NCBI RefSeq assembly: GCF_000757485.1
Contig: NZ_JPYO01000004.1
Location: forward strand, 1 to 64,000
Reading direction: 5' to 3'
Source of the DNA: Achromobacter sp. RTa
Lineage (GTDB): Bacteria > Pseudomonadota > Gammaproteobacteria > Burkholderiales > Burkholderiaceae_B
Length of the DNA: 64,000 bases
Below are positions 26,276 through 36,575 of the stretch, in pieces (position 1 is the first letter of the stretch; the number at the start of each line of letters is the position of its first letter). Under the pieces are notes generated by a model, which worked only from the letters and a program-made list of their open reading frames with translations, was not told the DNA's origin and made no database searches. Position numbers and translations under genes: made by a program.

Positions 26276-27568
26276 TCATGCCCGCGACCGCCGCTCCCGC
26301 CACCAGTCGCGCGCCTGGTAAGACCAATAAGTAAGTTGAACCGCCGCCGTGCCGAAGCCGCCGCCGTTCCAGGCAAGCCCGAAGGGTGCGAATAGCTTGT
26401 AGCGCTGGGTATCGCCGGTGATCCCTTCGGCGACCACCCGGCCGCCGATCGAGGTGGTGTTCATGCCGTGCCCGCCGAACGCCGTGCAGTACCAGACATC
26501 CGGCGCCAACTGCCCGATCTGAGGCATCAGGTGCCGCGCGTACGCCATGCGGCCGGACCACGCCGCCTCGACCCGCAGCCCCTTCAATTGCGGATAGACG
26601 GAGAGGAGTTCGCGGCGCAGCGAGTCGGCCAGGTCGGGCGGGTCGTCGACACGGGTGGTGATTCTACTGCCCCAGCCGATGCGGCCGCCATCGAGCACGC
26701 GATAGTAGTTGCCGGCGCGGCGGTCGTCGCCGATGGCGGCGGTGCTGCGGATGGCGTCCCGGACGCGGTCGCCCAACGGTTCGGTCAGCATGATGTAGGT
26801 GGCGATCGGCAGCATCGCGCGGCGCAGCGCCGGCACCAGCCCATCCGTGTAGCCGCCGGTGGCCAGCACCACGCTGCGGGCGTCGACCTGGCCCTGGCCG
26901 GTCTTCAGGCGCTTGACCGCGCCATTGAGCTCGACCTGAGTGACCGCGGAATCCTCATGGATGCGCACGCCCAGCCGCGCGCACTCCCGAGCCAACGCGC
27001 GGGCATAGTTCAAGGGATGGAAGTGGAAGGAGGTTGGATCCTCGATACCCTGGAAGTAGACATCGGACAGCAGGCGCTCGCGCACCTCGTTGCGGGTCAG
27101 GAAACGCACGTCCCGGCCGAATTCGCGCTGCTGGTCATCGCACCATTGCCGCAGGGAATCGGTCGCTTCGTAGCGCACCACCCGCAGGCGGCCGTCCACC
27201 TTGCGCGCGTCTTCGATGGCCAGGTCCCGGATGTTGGCCCGGATGATCTCCACGCCTTCCATGGAAAGCCTGTAGAGCTGGCGGTAGTGATCCTCGTCCA
27301 CGTGCCGGCGGATGGCGTCCGCGCCCGCGGAAAAGGCCGGGGACACCGATCCGCCGTTGCGGCCCGACGCGCCCCAGGCGATGCGCCGTCCTTCCAGCAG
27401 GGTCACCCCGCGGCCGCGGCGCGCCAGCTCCAGCGCGGTCGACAGGCCGGCCAGCCCGCCTCCCACCACACAGACGTCGGCGCTGTCCGCGCCCGCCAGC
27501 GGCGGATAGTAGGTATCGGCATCGGCCAGCGTGCGCCGGTAGTAGGTGTCGATGTACTCGGATGCCAT
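26276..27568 (-). CDS. amaA: FAD-dependent amine/imino-acid oxidase, AmaA-like (probable L-pipecolate oxidase)
   Basis: 430 residues. The N-terminal FAD dinucleotide-binding motif DVCVVGGGLAGLSTALELA is at about 31-49, then GASGRNGGSVSP, the DAO-type core, and C-terminal FGGHGMNTTSIGGRVVAEGI. It belongs to the PuuB/DadA-like family; the tail FAPFGLAWNGGG with YWSYQ is reminiscent of AmaA, which oxidises L-pipecolate to piperideine-6-carboxylate. The pairing with an AmaB-type aldehyde dehydrogenase and an amino-acid ABC transporter supports this. The alternative is another cyclic amino acid or polyamine. Confidence 0.7.
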   Translation of the reverse strand: MASEYIDTYYRRTLADADTYYPPLAGADSADVCVVGGGLAGLSTALELARRGRGVTLLEGRRIAWGASGRNGGSVSPAFSAGADAIRRHVDEDHYRQLYRLSMEGVEIIRANIRDLAIEDARKVDGRLRVVRYEATDSLRQWCDDQQREFGRDVRFLTRNEVRERLLSDVYFQGIEDPTSFHFHPLNYARALARECARLGVRIHEDSAVTQVELNGAVKRLKTGQGQVDARSVVLATGGYTDGLVPALRRAMLPIATYIMLTEPLGDRVRDAIRSTAAIGDDRRAGNYYRVLDGGRIGWGSRITTRVDDPPDLADSLRRELLSVYPQLKGLRVEAAWSGRMAYARHLMPQIGQLAPDVWYCTAFGGHGMNTTSIGGRVVAEGITGDTQRYKLFAPFGLAWNGGGFGTAAVQLTYWSYQARDWWRERRSRA

Positions 27569-27579
27569 GATGCTCCGTG

Positions 27580-28269
27580 TCAGTGCAGGCTTGCGCCCTG
27601 CAGGCCGCCGGTCAGCCGTTTTTCAAGCCAGTTGGCCAGGCGCAGCAGCGGGTAGCAGTAAATAAAATAGATGGCGGCGATCATGCCGTAGATGAACAGC
27701 GATTTGGCCGGGAAGGTGATGATGAAGACCTCACCCTGCCTCGTCAGCTCCGTGATGCCGACCACGGACAGGATGGCGGTGCTCTTGATCAGCATCACGT
27801 AGACGCCGCTCATGGGCTGCACTATCAGGCGCATGGCCTGCGGCAGGATGACCAGCCACAGGATCTGGAGCGGCTTCAGGCCCAGCGTCATCGCGCCCTC
27901 GGTCTGGCCGCGCGGCACGGCCTGGATGGCGCCCATGACGATCTCCGCCACATAGCAGGACGTGTACACCGACAGCGACACGAAAGCCGCCGTGGCGGAA
28001 TCCCAGTGAAGCATCTCGATGCCGGAACTGGGCAGCACGAAATAAAAGATGTAGAGCTGCACCAGGAATGGCGTGCCGCGCAGGATGTGGATGTACAACC
28101 CCAGCAGTTGGTGCACGCCGCGGATGCGGTAGCTGCGGATCACGCCGATGACGAAGCCCAGCAAGGACCCGGCGATGATCGCGACGAAGGAGATCTTCAG
28201 GGTTTCCCAGAAGCCCTTCAGCAGGAAGGGCAGCACGACGCCGGCGGTGGAAAGATAGGAATCCAGCAT
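27580..28269 (-). CDS. Polar amino-acid ABC transporter permease
   Basis: A 229-residue inner-membrane protein of the HisM/GlnP family with five hydrophobic segments. The EAA loop that contacts the ATPase is in IVMGAIQAVPRGQTEGAMTLGLKPLQILWLVILPQAMR. RGTPFLVQLYIFYF is the usual N-terminal signature. Its start is 2 bases from the stop of the other permease, so they form a heterodimeric channel with the binding protein at 28969 and the ATPase at 29908. Confidence 0.92.
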   Translation of the reverse strand: MLDSYLSTAGVVLPFLLKGFWETLKISFVAIIAGSLLGFVIGVIRSYRIRGVHQLLGLYIHILRGTPFLVQLYIFYFVLPSSGIEMLHWDSATAAFVSLSVYTSCYVAEIVMGAIQAVPRGQTEGAMTLGLKPLQILWLVILPQAMRLIVQPMSGVYVMLIKSTAILSVVGITELTRQGEVFIITFPAKSLFIYGMIAAIYFIYCYPLLRLANWLEKRLTGGLQGASLH

Positions 28270-28271
28270 GC

Positions 28272-28964
28272 TTACCTCGCATTCCAGGCGGGGCCCGCAA
28301 GCCAGAGGCTCACTCCCCGCGACAACAGCAGCATGCAGCCGTAGATCAACAGATAGCCCGCGGCGATGGTCAGGAAACTCTCGTTGGGCACGATGCGGTC
28401 GCTGTTCATCTGCACGCCGGCGGCGACCAGTTCGAACACGGTGATCAGAGACAGCAACGAGGTGTCCTTGATCAGCACGGCGGTCTGGCCCAGCAGGGGC
28501 GGCAGCGTGTTGGCGAAAGCCTGCGGCAGCACGACGTAGCGCAGGCGCTGGCGGTAGTTCATGCCGCAGGCTTTCGCGCCTTCGATCTGGCCGCGAGGCA
28601 CGGACTCTATTCCCACGCGGATGATCTCGCTCATGTAGGCCGCGTGGTGCAGGGTCATCGCGATGATGCCCAGCAGCATTTCGCTCCAGCCCTTGGCCCC
28701 GGGGACCAGCATGGGCACCGCGTAGTAGACCAGGTAGATCTGGACCAGCAGCGGCGTGGAGCGGATGAACTGCACATAGGCCGCCACGGGCCGCCAGACG
28801 GCGCCCCGCGACGACATATGCGCAAGCGCGATCGGGATGCCCGCCAACACTGACAGCGCCAGGCTGGCGCCCGCCGCGATGAGGGTGTTGCCCAGGCCGG
28901 TCGCGAACTGGCCCGCGTACTGGCTGACGATGCGCCAGTTATAGAAATCGATCAGCCAGTCCAT
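28272..28964 (-). CDS. Polar amino-acid ABC transporter permease
   Basis: A 230-residue inner-membrane protein, HisQ/GlnP type. RSTPLLVQIYLVYYAVPML and the EAA loop (IIRVGIESVPRGQIEGAKACGMNYRQRLRYVVLPQA) are visible, with five hydrophobic spans. It begins 4 bases after the binding-protein gene ends and ends 2 bases before the partner permease gene, indicating tight co-expression. It forms the translocation pore with that partner. Confidence 0.92.
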   Translation of the reverse strand: MDWLIDFYNWRIVSQYAGQFATGLGNTLIAAGASLALSVLAGIPIALAHMSSRGAVWRPVAAYVQFIRSTPLLVQIYLVYYAVPMLVPGAKGWSEMLLGIIAMTLHHAAYMSEIIRVGIESVPRGQIEGAKACGMNYRQRLRYVVLPQAFANTLPPLLGQTAVLIKDTSLLSLITVFELVAAGVQMNSDRIVPNESFLTIAAGYLLIYGCMLLLSRGVSLWLAGPAWNAR

Positions 28965-28968
28965 GGGC

Positions 28969-29760
28969 TCAGTGGTCTTTCTTCCAATCGGTGGAGTACC
29001 AGTACTTCACCTGTTCGGGCAGCGTGTTGTCGGCGGTCTTCAGCGTTTGCCAGTTGTCCAGCCAGAACTTCAGGCGGAAGGCGTTGGGGCCGACGGCGAA
29101 GGCCAGGGGCTCGCGCACCATGATGCCGTCCAGCACGCGCAGATTGCCGAAGTCGACCAGGAACTGATTGGCGGTGGACAAGGACATGATGCCGGCGTCC
29201 AGCCGGCCGCTGGACAGGGCCTGCCCCACCGGCGCGCTGCCGCCCGAGAACTCTTTCATGGTGGCCTTGGGCAGCATCTTCTTGCCCACTTCCGCGTACG
29301 TGCTTGCGCCCAGCACGCCCACGGTCACGCCTTCCTTGTCGAGTTCGGCGTAGGACTTGTAGGGAGAATCCTTGGGCACCACGGCCACCGTGTCGGCGTA
29401 GAACATCGGCAGCGAGAACAGCACCTGGGCCGCGCGCTGCGGCGTGGGCGTCATGTCGGCCGCCACCATATCGGCCTTGCCGGACAGCAGGGCCGGGATC
29501 AGGCCCTTCCACTCGTAGTCCTGCAGCACCAGCTTCACGCCCAGGTCGTCGGCCATGCGCTTGGCCACTTCCACGGCCAGGCCGGTGCGCTTGCCGCTCT
29601 TGTCCATGAAGCTCATCAGCGGCCCCGACGTCTGCACGGCGACGCGGAGTTCGCCGCGCTTGAGGATGTCCGCCAGCTCGTCGGCCTGGGCCGGCACGGC
29701 AACCGCCGCGGCTGCCAGGGCAAAGCCGGCGACGCCCAGCCATTGTTTGATTTTCAGCAT
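28969..29760 (-). CDS. Amino-acid ABC transporter periplasmic binding protein
   Basis: 263 residues with a Sec signal peptide (MLKIKQWLGVAGFALAAAA, cleavage near AQA|DEL). It is a family 3 solute-binding protein: ILKRGELRVAVQTSGPLMSF, VEVAKRMADDLGVKLVLQDYEW, LLSGKADMVAADMTPTPQRA and a late LAFAVGPNAF. It brings a polar amino acid to the permeases that follow. Specificity cannot be read from sequence; context suggests L-pipecolate or a lysine-related compound. Confidence 0.92.
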   Translation of the reverse strand: MLKIKQWLGVAGFALAAAAVAVPAQADELADILKRGELRVAVQTSGPLMSFMDKSGKRTGLAVEVAKRMADDLGVKLVLQDYEWKGLIPALLSGKADMVAADMTPTPQRAAQVLFSLPMFYADTVAVVPKDSPYKSYAELDKEGVTVGVLGASTYAEVGKKMLPKATMKEFSGGSAPVGQALSSGRLDAGIMSLSTANQFLVDFGNLRVLDGIMVREPLAFAVGPNAFRLKFWLDNWQTLKTADNTLPEQVKYWYSTDWKKDH

Positions 29761-29907
29761 GTCTAACCCCTTGTGGTGAATGGACTCATCTCATTCCGGG
29801 CAAAGCACATCGCGCCGGCAGCGCCCGGATCAGCCGGACCGGCCTGGTTATCCTGGGCGCCGCGCCGCGCGCGGACAGCCCGCTACGTTGCTTCCTTGCT
29901 GCTGGGA

Positions 29908-30657
29908 CTACAGAATCTTCTCCAGGAAGGCGCGGGTGCGAGCTTCCTTGGGGTGGCAAAAAACCTCGTCGGGCGTGCCGATTTCCACGATACGGCCGGC
30001 GTCCATGAACAAGGCGCGGTCAGCCACGTCGCGGGCGAAACCCATTTCGTGCGTCACCACCGCCATGGTCATGCCGTCGCCCGCCAGGGCGCGCATCAGT
30101 TCGAGGATGCCGCCCACGGTCTCGGGATCCAGCGCCGAGGTCGCCTCGTCGAACAGCATCAGCTTGGGATCCATGGCAAGCGCGCGGGCGATGGCCACGC
30201 GCTGTTGCTGGCCGCCGGACAGTTGGCTGGGATAACGGCCGCCATAGTCGGCCATGCCCACCCTGCCCAGCAGTTCGCGGGCGTAGCGCTCGGCCTCCGC
30301 CCGCCCGCGCCCGCGCACCACGCGTTGGGGTAGCGCGACGTTGTCCAGCGCGGTACGGTGTTGGAACAGGTTGAAATGCTGGAACACCATGCCGACCTCG
30401 GTGCGCCAGCGATTGACGTCGGTCGCGGGGTCGGTGAGGGACACGCCGTCCACGCGGATGGCCCCGCTGTCTATGCTTTCCAGCCCGTTCAGCGTGCGCA
30501 GCAAGGTGCTTTTGCCGGAGCCCGACGGCCCCACCACCACCATGACCTCGCCCCGGCCGAGTTGGCAATCGATGCCGTCCAGGGCCCGATGCGGGGCCTG
30601 CCCATCGCGCTGATAGGTCTTGGTGACTGCCTGGACAACCAACAACGGTTCCGCCAC
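29908..30657 (-). CDS. Polar amino-acid ABC transporter ATP-binding protein
   Basis: 249 residues, GlnQ/HisP type. Walker [10 protein letters not shown] is near residue 43, the Q-loop in [13 protein letters not shown], the signature LSGGQQQR, Walker [15 protein letters not shown] and the H-loop VVTHEMGFA. It powers the transporter of 28272-29760. GTG 30657 is preferred to the frame from 30735 because AGGGTGA lies just upstream and similarity starts there. It is the first gene of the run, facing away from amaB. Confidence 0.92.
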   Translation of the reverse strand: MAEPLLVVQAVTKTYQRDGQAPHRALDGIDCQLGRGEVMVVVGPSGSGKSTLLRTLNGLESIDSGAIRVDGVSLTDPATDVNRWRTEVGMVFQHFNLFQHRTALDNVALPQRVVRGRGRAEAERYARELLGRVGMADYGGRYPSQLSGGQQQRVAIARALAMDPKLMLFDEATSALDPETVGGILELMRALAGDGMTMAVVTHEMGFARDVADRALFMDAGRIVEIGTPDEVFCHPKEARTRAFLEKIL

Positions 30658-30753
30658 GGTTTCACCCTGGAAAGTGTGGGCGCCACACGCTGGATCGCGC
30701 CTGGCGCCTGGCTGCCTCCGCGCATCAGTGCGCATGAGGGGCGATCAAAAAGG

Positions 30754-30781
30754 TTTCGCATTTCAGGCTGGAGTTTCGTAT
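30754..30781. promoter_or_regulatory. Direct repeat TTTCGYAT x2 in the divergent promoter, candidate XRE-cupin operator
   Basis: TTTCGCAT (30754-30761) and TTTCGTAT (30774-30781) are 20 bases apart, two helical turns, and lie in the 181-base gap between the divergent ATPase and amaB starts. An AT-rich patch with a 7-T run follows at 30782-30796. The position suits an operator acting on both directions. The link to the regulator at 25679 is inference. Confidence 0.4.
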
Positions 30782-30838
30782 AGTAAATTTTTTTCCAGAA
30801 TCGCCACTTAGGCATAACCCTTAAGCGAAGGAACCGGC

Positions 30839-32341
<1,503 letters not shown>

Positions 32342-32364
32342 CCTCTCGGGTACCCCCGCCCCGC

Positions 32365-32400
32365 AAGCCCCCGCGCATTGTCGACAACGCGCGGGGGCTT
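32365..32400 (+). terminator. Intrinsic terminator after amaB
   Basis: A perfect 12-bp stem (32365-32376 with 32389-32400) closes a 12-base loop 24 bases after the amaB stop. The bases after it (ACGCTTTC) are only partly T-rich. Confidence 0.75.
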
Positions 32401-32488
32401 ACGCTTTCTACATACGATTAGCCTGCCTTACAAACTGTTGCCGGGGTCGGTGCTACATTTCCTCGTCACAAAGCCAGGTTATGTCCCT

Positions 32489-33781
32489 ATGCATATAAGC
32501 CGTCCCGCCCGACCCGTCCTGTCCATGCGCGCCTTGGCCGCCGCCCTCGCCATGGGCGTCGCCGGCACCGCTGCCGCGGGCGTGTCGTACAGGCTGGACC
32601 GTCCGTCGGCCGCCCCCGGCGAGACTGTCACCATCGAGGCCGTGTACTTCAATGAAGACACCGCCCGCGTCACGTGGGAAGCGCCGCCCGAACTGGTGCT
32701 GCAATGGCGAGGCCAGGACGGCCAGATCGTGCGCAGCCTGGCCAAGCTGCGCGGCGGCGCCGCCAGCTTCAGCGTGCCGGTCAACAGCTTCGCGCGCATG
32801 GCGTGGACGGCCGTCGTGCCCGCCACGGCGCACGGCCTGCAAGCCGTGTCCATCGAAGGCCAGCCCGCGATGATGGCGCTGGACGCCACCGGCCGCGACA
32901 GCGGCACGCTGGCCAGCACCCCCGCGCAAGGGCCCGTGGTGGATCCGAACAGCGGCCAGCCCGTGCCCGTTGCCGCCGTCACCGCGGTCGGCGCGTCGCC
33001 CGAGGGCGGGCCTTCGCCCGATGCAAGCGCCGTGCCCACCGTGCAGCAGCAGACCGCGTTCGACCGCTTCCGCAGCTCCATCTCCGAATACAAGCCGGTG
33101 TATTTCGACATCGGCACCCGCGGGCAGACCACCGCCCGGTTCCAGATCAGCGCCAAGTACCGCCTCTTCAGCCCCGCGGGCGGAAGGCAGCCCACCTGGG
33201 ACGAGAATTTCTACCTGGCCTATACCCAGACCTCGCTGTGGGACCTGCAGGGCGACTCCATGCCCTTCATCGACACCACGTTCAACCCCAGCGCCTTCTG
33301 GCTGTCCGACAACATATGGTCTTCCGCCAGCCAGAATTGGCGCTTCGGCATGAACACGGGGGTGGAGCACAACTCCAACGGCAAGGACGGCGCCGACTCC
33401 CGCTCGCTCAACGACGGCTATATCGAGCCCCGCTTCCACTATCGCTTCGACGGCGGCAGCACGCTTACCTTCGCGCCCAGGATCAAGGCCTATTTCGGCG
33501 TGGCGAGCGAGAACAGCGACTACTCCGACTATGCGGGCCATGTCGACTGGCAGCTGCGCTGGGCCCAGGACAACGGCGCCGTGGTCTCGGCCCTGTACCG
33601 CCAGGGCGACCAGAAGCGCCGCACCACCCAACTGGATTTCGCCTGGCCGCTGCAGCGCACGTGGCTGAACATGAACGGCTACCTGCACCTGCAGTATTTC
33701 AACGGCTACGGCGAAACGCTGCTGGGCTACAACCAGCGCAACGAATCGCAGTTCCGCATCGGCCTTTCGCTGGTGCCCTGA
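32489..33781 (+). CDS. pldA: Outer-membrane phospholipase A (OMPLA)
   Basis: 430 residues with an N-terminal signal peptide (cleavage near GTAAA|GVS), an N-terminal beta-sandwich-like extension of about 190 residues, then the PldA barrel. The catalytic triad is recognisable: His294 and Ser296 in EHNSNGKDG and Asn308 in RSLNDGY, with the same spacing (2 and 12) as His142/Ser144/Asn156 of E. coli. SAFWLSDNIWSS and the C-terminal GYGETLLGYNQRNESQFRIG strands match. It hydrolyses phospholipids in the outer leaflet when the membrane is disturbed. ATG 32525 is an alternative start. Confidence 0.92.
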   Translation: MHISRPARPVLSMRALAAALAMGVAGTAAAGVSYRLDRPSAAPGETVTIEAVYFNEDTARVTWEAPPELVLQWRGQDGQIVRSLAKLRGGAASFSVPVNSFARMAWTAVVPATAHGLQAVSIEGQPAMMALDATGRDSGTLASTPAQGPVVDPNSGQPVPVAAVTAVGASPEGGPSPDASAVPTVQQQTAFDRFRSSISEYKPVYFDIGTRGQTTARFQISAKYRLFSPAGGRQPTWDENFYLAYTQTSLWDLQGDSMPFIDTTFNPSAFWLSDNIWSSASQNWRFGMNTGVEHNSNGKDGADSRSLNDGYIEPRFHYRFDGGSTLTFAPRIKAYFGVASENSDYSDYAGHVDWQLRWAQDNGAVVSALYRQGDQKRRTTQLDFAWPLQRTWLNMNGYLHLQYFNGYGETLLGYNQRNESQFRIGLSLVP

Positions 33782-33793
33782 GCCCGCTGGCCG

Positions 33794-34657
33794 CTATTCC
33801 TCGACGGCCAGTTCTTCCCAGGCCAGCTCTCGGGTGCGCTCCAGCGTGACAGTGACCTGGGCCGCCGCCTCGCGCGCGGCCTGGACCAGATCCGTTCCGT
33901 TCAGCAGCCTGGCGGTCACACTGGCCATGAATACGTCGCCCGTGCCGTGCACCGACGGCGGAATGGCGATTTCCGGGTGCGTCACCACCGTGGCCTCGCC
34001 GCGCGTAACCACTGCCAGTTGCAGCGTGCCGGCCTCGGCCTCCATGGGCGCCGCGCTGGTCACGATGATCCAGCTGGGGCCGAGCGCGATCAGCTCGCGC
34101 GCGGCGGCCACCACCTCGGCCATGGACGACAGGGCGCGGCCCACCAGCAGTTCCAGCTCGAAATGATTGGGCGTCATGCCATCGGCCAATGGCACCAGCA
34201 GCGCGCGGTACTGGGCGACCAGCCCTTCGTCCACGTACAGGCCGTCGTTGCGGTCGCCCATGACCGGATCGATATGCACTTTCAGCCCCGGCCGCGCCGC
34301 GCGCAGGGCGGGCAGCCAACCCGCCAGCAGGCCGGCCTGGCCCGGCTGGCCCAGGTAGCCGCAGACCACGGCGCGCGCCACCTTGGTGACGCCGCGCTCG
34401 TCCAGCCCCTGCAGCAGCCCTTCGAACCAGTCCAGGGGCGTCGCCCCGCCGTGCAAGGTCGGATAGTGCGGCGTATTGCTCAGGATGACGGTAGGCACGG
34501 CGATCGCGCGCAGGCCCGCCTTGCGGAAGACGGGCATGGCGGCGTTATTGCCGACATATCCATAGACCACCTGGGATTGAATGGAAACGATATCCACCTG
34601 CGCGGTAACGGCGGGCAGCGCTGCGCCCGGCGCGGGGGCAGCGGGAATTGCGGTCAT
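33794..34657 (-). CDS. pdxY: Pyridoxal kinase
   Basis: 287 residues, exactly the E. coli PdxY length. It is a ribokinase-like fold: VDIVSIQSQVVYGYVGNNAA at the N-terminus binds pyridoxal, VHIDPVMGDRNDGLYV and MTPNHFELELLVGR are family motifs, and the anion-hole/catalytic GTGD lies in SVHGTGDVFMASV. It phosphorylates pyridoxal to PLP in the salvage route. It is at the downstream end of the operon-like run 38185-33794, though the 43-base gap to the cupin gene makes co-transcription only likely. Confidence 0.92.
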   Translation of the reverse strand: MTAIPAAPAPGAALPAVTAQVDIVSIQSQVVYGYVGNNAAMPVFRKAGLRAIAVPTVILSNTPHYPTLHGGATPLDWFEGLLQGLDERGVTKVARAVVCGYLGQPGQAGLLAGWLPALRAARPGLKVHIDPVMGDRNDGLYVDEGLVAQYRALLVPLADGMTPNHFELELLVGRALSSMAEVVAAARELIALGPSWIIVTSAAPMEAEAGTLQLAVVTRGEATVVTHPEIAIPPSVHGTGDVFMASVTARLLNGTDLVQAAREAAAQVTVTLERTRELAWEELAVEE

Positions 34658-34700
34658 GGGGCTTGCTCCTGGAAGGAAGCGCGTTCTGGTGCGCGTGGCG

Positions 34701-35066
34701 CTATGCCATGCGGGTAATGAAATAGATCTTTTTGACGAACTGGTCCACTTCCCAGCGTCCGGTATAGCCTTCGGGCATGACGAAGGCCTCGCCCACGGTC
34801 AGCTCGTGCACGGTGCCGTCCGGGTCGACCAGGCGGGCCGAACCTTCGGTGATGTAGCCGAATTCGATATAGCCCGTCGTGTTGGACTGGAAGACGCCCG
34901 CCGTGCTTTCCCATACGCCGGCTTCGGCCTTGCCGCCATTGCCCTCGAAGGCGGTTACCGTACGGAACGCCGCGTCGCCGGAAATCGGGCGGCGGGGCTT
35001 GCCGGGCACCGGATTCTTCATGGGACCTGCATCGATGCGGACGAGCCGCGATTGGTCGTTTTTCAT
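34701..35066 (-). CDS. Cupin-domain protein
   Basis: 121 residues. A single small cupin barrel of the (S)-ureidoglycine-aminohydrolase-like (DUF861) type: GVWESTAGVFQSNTTGYIEFGYITEGSARLVDPDG and VGEAFVMPEGYTGRWEVDQFVKKIYFI. The paired His/Glu metal ligands of classic cupins are not obvious, so an enzymatic role is unclear. It is followed by pdxY and preceded by an XRE-cupin regulator gene on the same strand. Confidence 0.82.
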   Translation of the reverse strand: MKNDQSRLVRIDAGPMKNPVPGKPRRPISGDAAFRTVTAFEGNGGKAEAGVWESTAGVFQSNTTGYIEFGYITEGSARLVDPDGTVHELTVGEAFVMPEGYTGRWEVDQFVKKIYFITRMA

Positions 35067-35123
35067 GGTGATTCCTGTCTCTTCTGTATCCGTACGGACA
35101 TTATGCGGCAGACTCGGCCGGGC

Positions 35124-35678
35124 TCAGTGCGCCGCCACCACCAGCACTTCGGCCATGGCGCGGCTGACGGTGCGCATGCGGTGGGGCAGTTCCGAATCGA
35201 AGTAGACGGAATCGCCGGTTTCCAGGCGGAACTGGCGCTCGCCCACGTGGACTTCGATGGCTCCCTTGAGCACCAGCAGGAATTCCTCTCCGGGGTGCGG
35301 AAACACGGCGGCGGCATCGGGGAACTCGCGCGGAGGATGCACCACGAAGGGCTCCATCGCCTTGACCTTGCGGCGCCCGGCCAGCGATTCATAATGGTAT
35401 TCGCTGCCCAGGCCCCGGCGCTGCAGCGCCTCGCGGTCGGCCACCCGGACGACGCTGACCACCTCTTCCTGCGCCGCGTCGTCCGCCCCCACCAACTGCG
35501 ACACGCCCAGGCCATAGGCCTCGGCCAATCTCAGCACGGTGGAAATGGACGGCTCGCTCAGGCCGCGCTCCAGCTTCGAGAGGTAGCTTTTGGTCAGTCC
35601 GGTGCGCTGGGCCAACTGCTCCAGGGACAGGGCTTGCTGGCGGCGCAGAGCGCGCAGACGGTGCGGCAGGTCGATCAT
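35124..35678 (-). CDS. XRE-family regulator with C-terminal cupin
   Basis: 184 residues. The helix-turn-helix is at about 5-60 (LPHRLRALRRQQALSLEQLA, GLTKSYLSKLERGLSEPS) and the cupin at about 110-182 (PHPGEEFLLVLKGAIEVHVG, LETGDSVYFDSELPHRMRT). It is a ligand-responsive repressor or activator. It lies in the middle of a same-strand run of metabolic genes (Bug, GST, class II aldolase before; cupin, pdxY after) and probably controls it. It is a different protein from the one at 25679. Confidence 0.88.
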   Translation of the reverse strand: MIDLPHRLRALRRQQALSLEQLAQRTGLTKSYLSKLERGLSEPSISTVLRLAEAYGLGVSQLVGADDAAQEEVVSVVRVADREALQRRGLGSEYHYESLAGRRKVKAMEPFVVHPPREFPDAAAVFPHPGEEFLLVLKGAIEVHVGERQFRLETGDSVYFDSELPHRMRTVSRAMAEVLVVAAH

Positions 35679-35768
35679 GGACGGTGGAGGTTGCGAAACA
35701 CAACCGCCAAGAATGCCCGAAACCCGCCCGGCCGTCGAGCCGCTCCGCTCCTGCCGGTCCTGGCGGCC

Positions 35769-36551
35769 CTAGGCCAGCACGTCGGGATGGGCACGCAGCG
35801 CCCGCCGCGCGTAATAGGAAAAGCCCACCTGCGAACGCTTCGGCGTCAGGATCCAGTCATGGGCCTCGCGGCCCAGGGCCGCCGGGATGGGCTGGATCTT
35901 GCCCGCGGCCATGGCCAGCAGCTGCATGCGCGCGGCGCGCTCGAACTGCAGGGCCAGCACGCAAGCCTCCTCGACCGACCCGGCCGCGACCAGCATGCCA
36001 TGGTGCGACAGCAGGATGGCGCGCTTGGCCCCCAGCGCCGCCGAGATGATCTCGCCCTCTTCGTTGCCCACCGGCACGCCGGGCCAATCCTTCAGGAAGG
36101 CCACGTCGTCGTACAGCGGACAGTTGTCCATGTGCGAGATCTCCAGGGGCACTTCCAGCATCGACAGCGACGCGGCATGCAGCGGATGCGTGTGGATGAT
36201 GCAATTCACGTCAGGGCGCGCACGATAGATCCAGGAATGGAAGCGGTTGGCCGGATTGGGCATGCCCCCGCCCTCCTGCACCCGCAGATCCTCGTCCACC
36301 AGCAACAGATTGCTGGCGGTGATCTCGTCAAAGCCCAGGCCCAGGCGCTGCGTGAAATAGCGGTCGGGTTCGGGCGCGCGCGCGGTGATCTGCCCCGCCA
36401 GCCCCGAATCGTGCCCGCCGTCGAACAGGATGCGGCAGGTCAGCGCCAGACGCTCGCGCAGGCTCCATTCGGGCGTCTCGAACTGGCGCTGCATCTCGGC
36501 CTTCGCCCGCGCGATCAGTTCGTCTTTTCCCAAGTGCATCGTATCGGCCAT
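35769..36551 (-). CDS. Class II aldolase/adducin family protein
   Basis: 260 residues. HDSGLAGQITARAPEPDRYF, the metal-binding CIIHTHPLHAASLS and the late LLSHHGMLVAAGS give the family's histidines, and GFDEITASNLLLVDEDL is the substrate region. It probably cleaves or modifies a hydroxy-carboxylate or sugar derivative. Two adjacent ATG codons (36554, 36551) follow GGAGA; 36551 has the better spacing, and a TTG at 36575 would overlap the GST stop. It differs in sequence from the aldolase at 14963. Confidence 0.87.
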   Translation of the reverse strand: MADTMHLGKDELIARAKAEMQRQFETPEWSLRERLALTCRILFDGGHDSGLAGQITARAPEPDRYFTQRLGLGFDEITASNLLLVDEDLRVQEGGGMPNPANRFHSWIYRARPDVNCIIHTHPLHAASLSMLEVPLEISHMDNCPLYDDVAFLKDWPGVPVGNEEGEIISAALGAKRAILLSHHGMLVAAGSVEEACVLALQFERAARMQLLAMAAGKIQPIPAALGREAHDWILTPKRSQVGFSYYARRALRAHPDVLA

Positions 36552-36575
36552 CATTTCTCCATCGGATTCAGTCAA

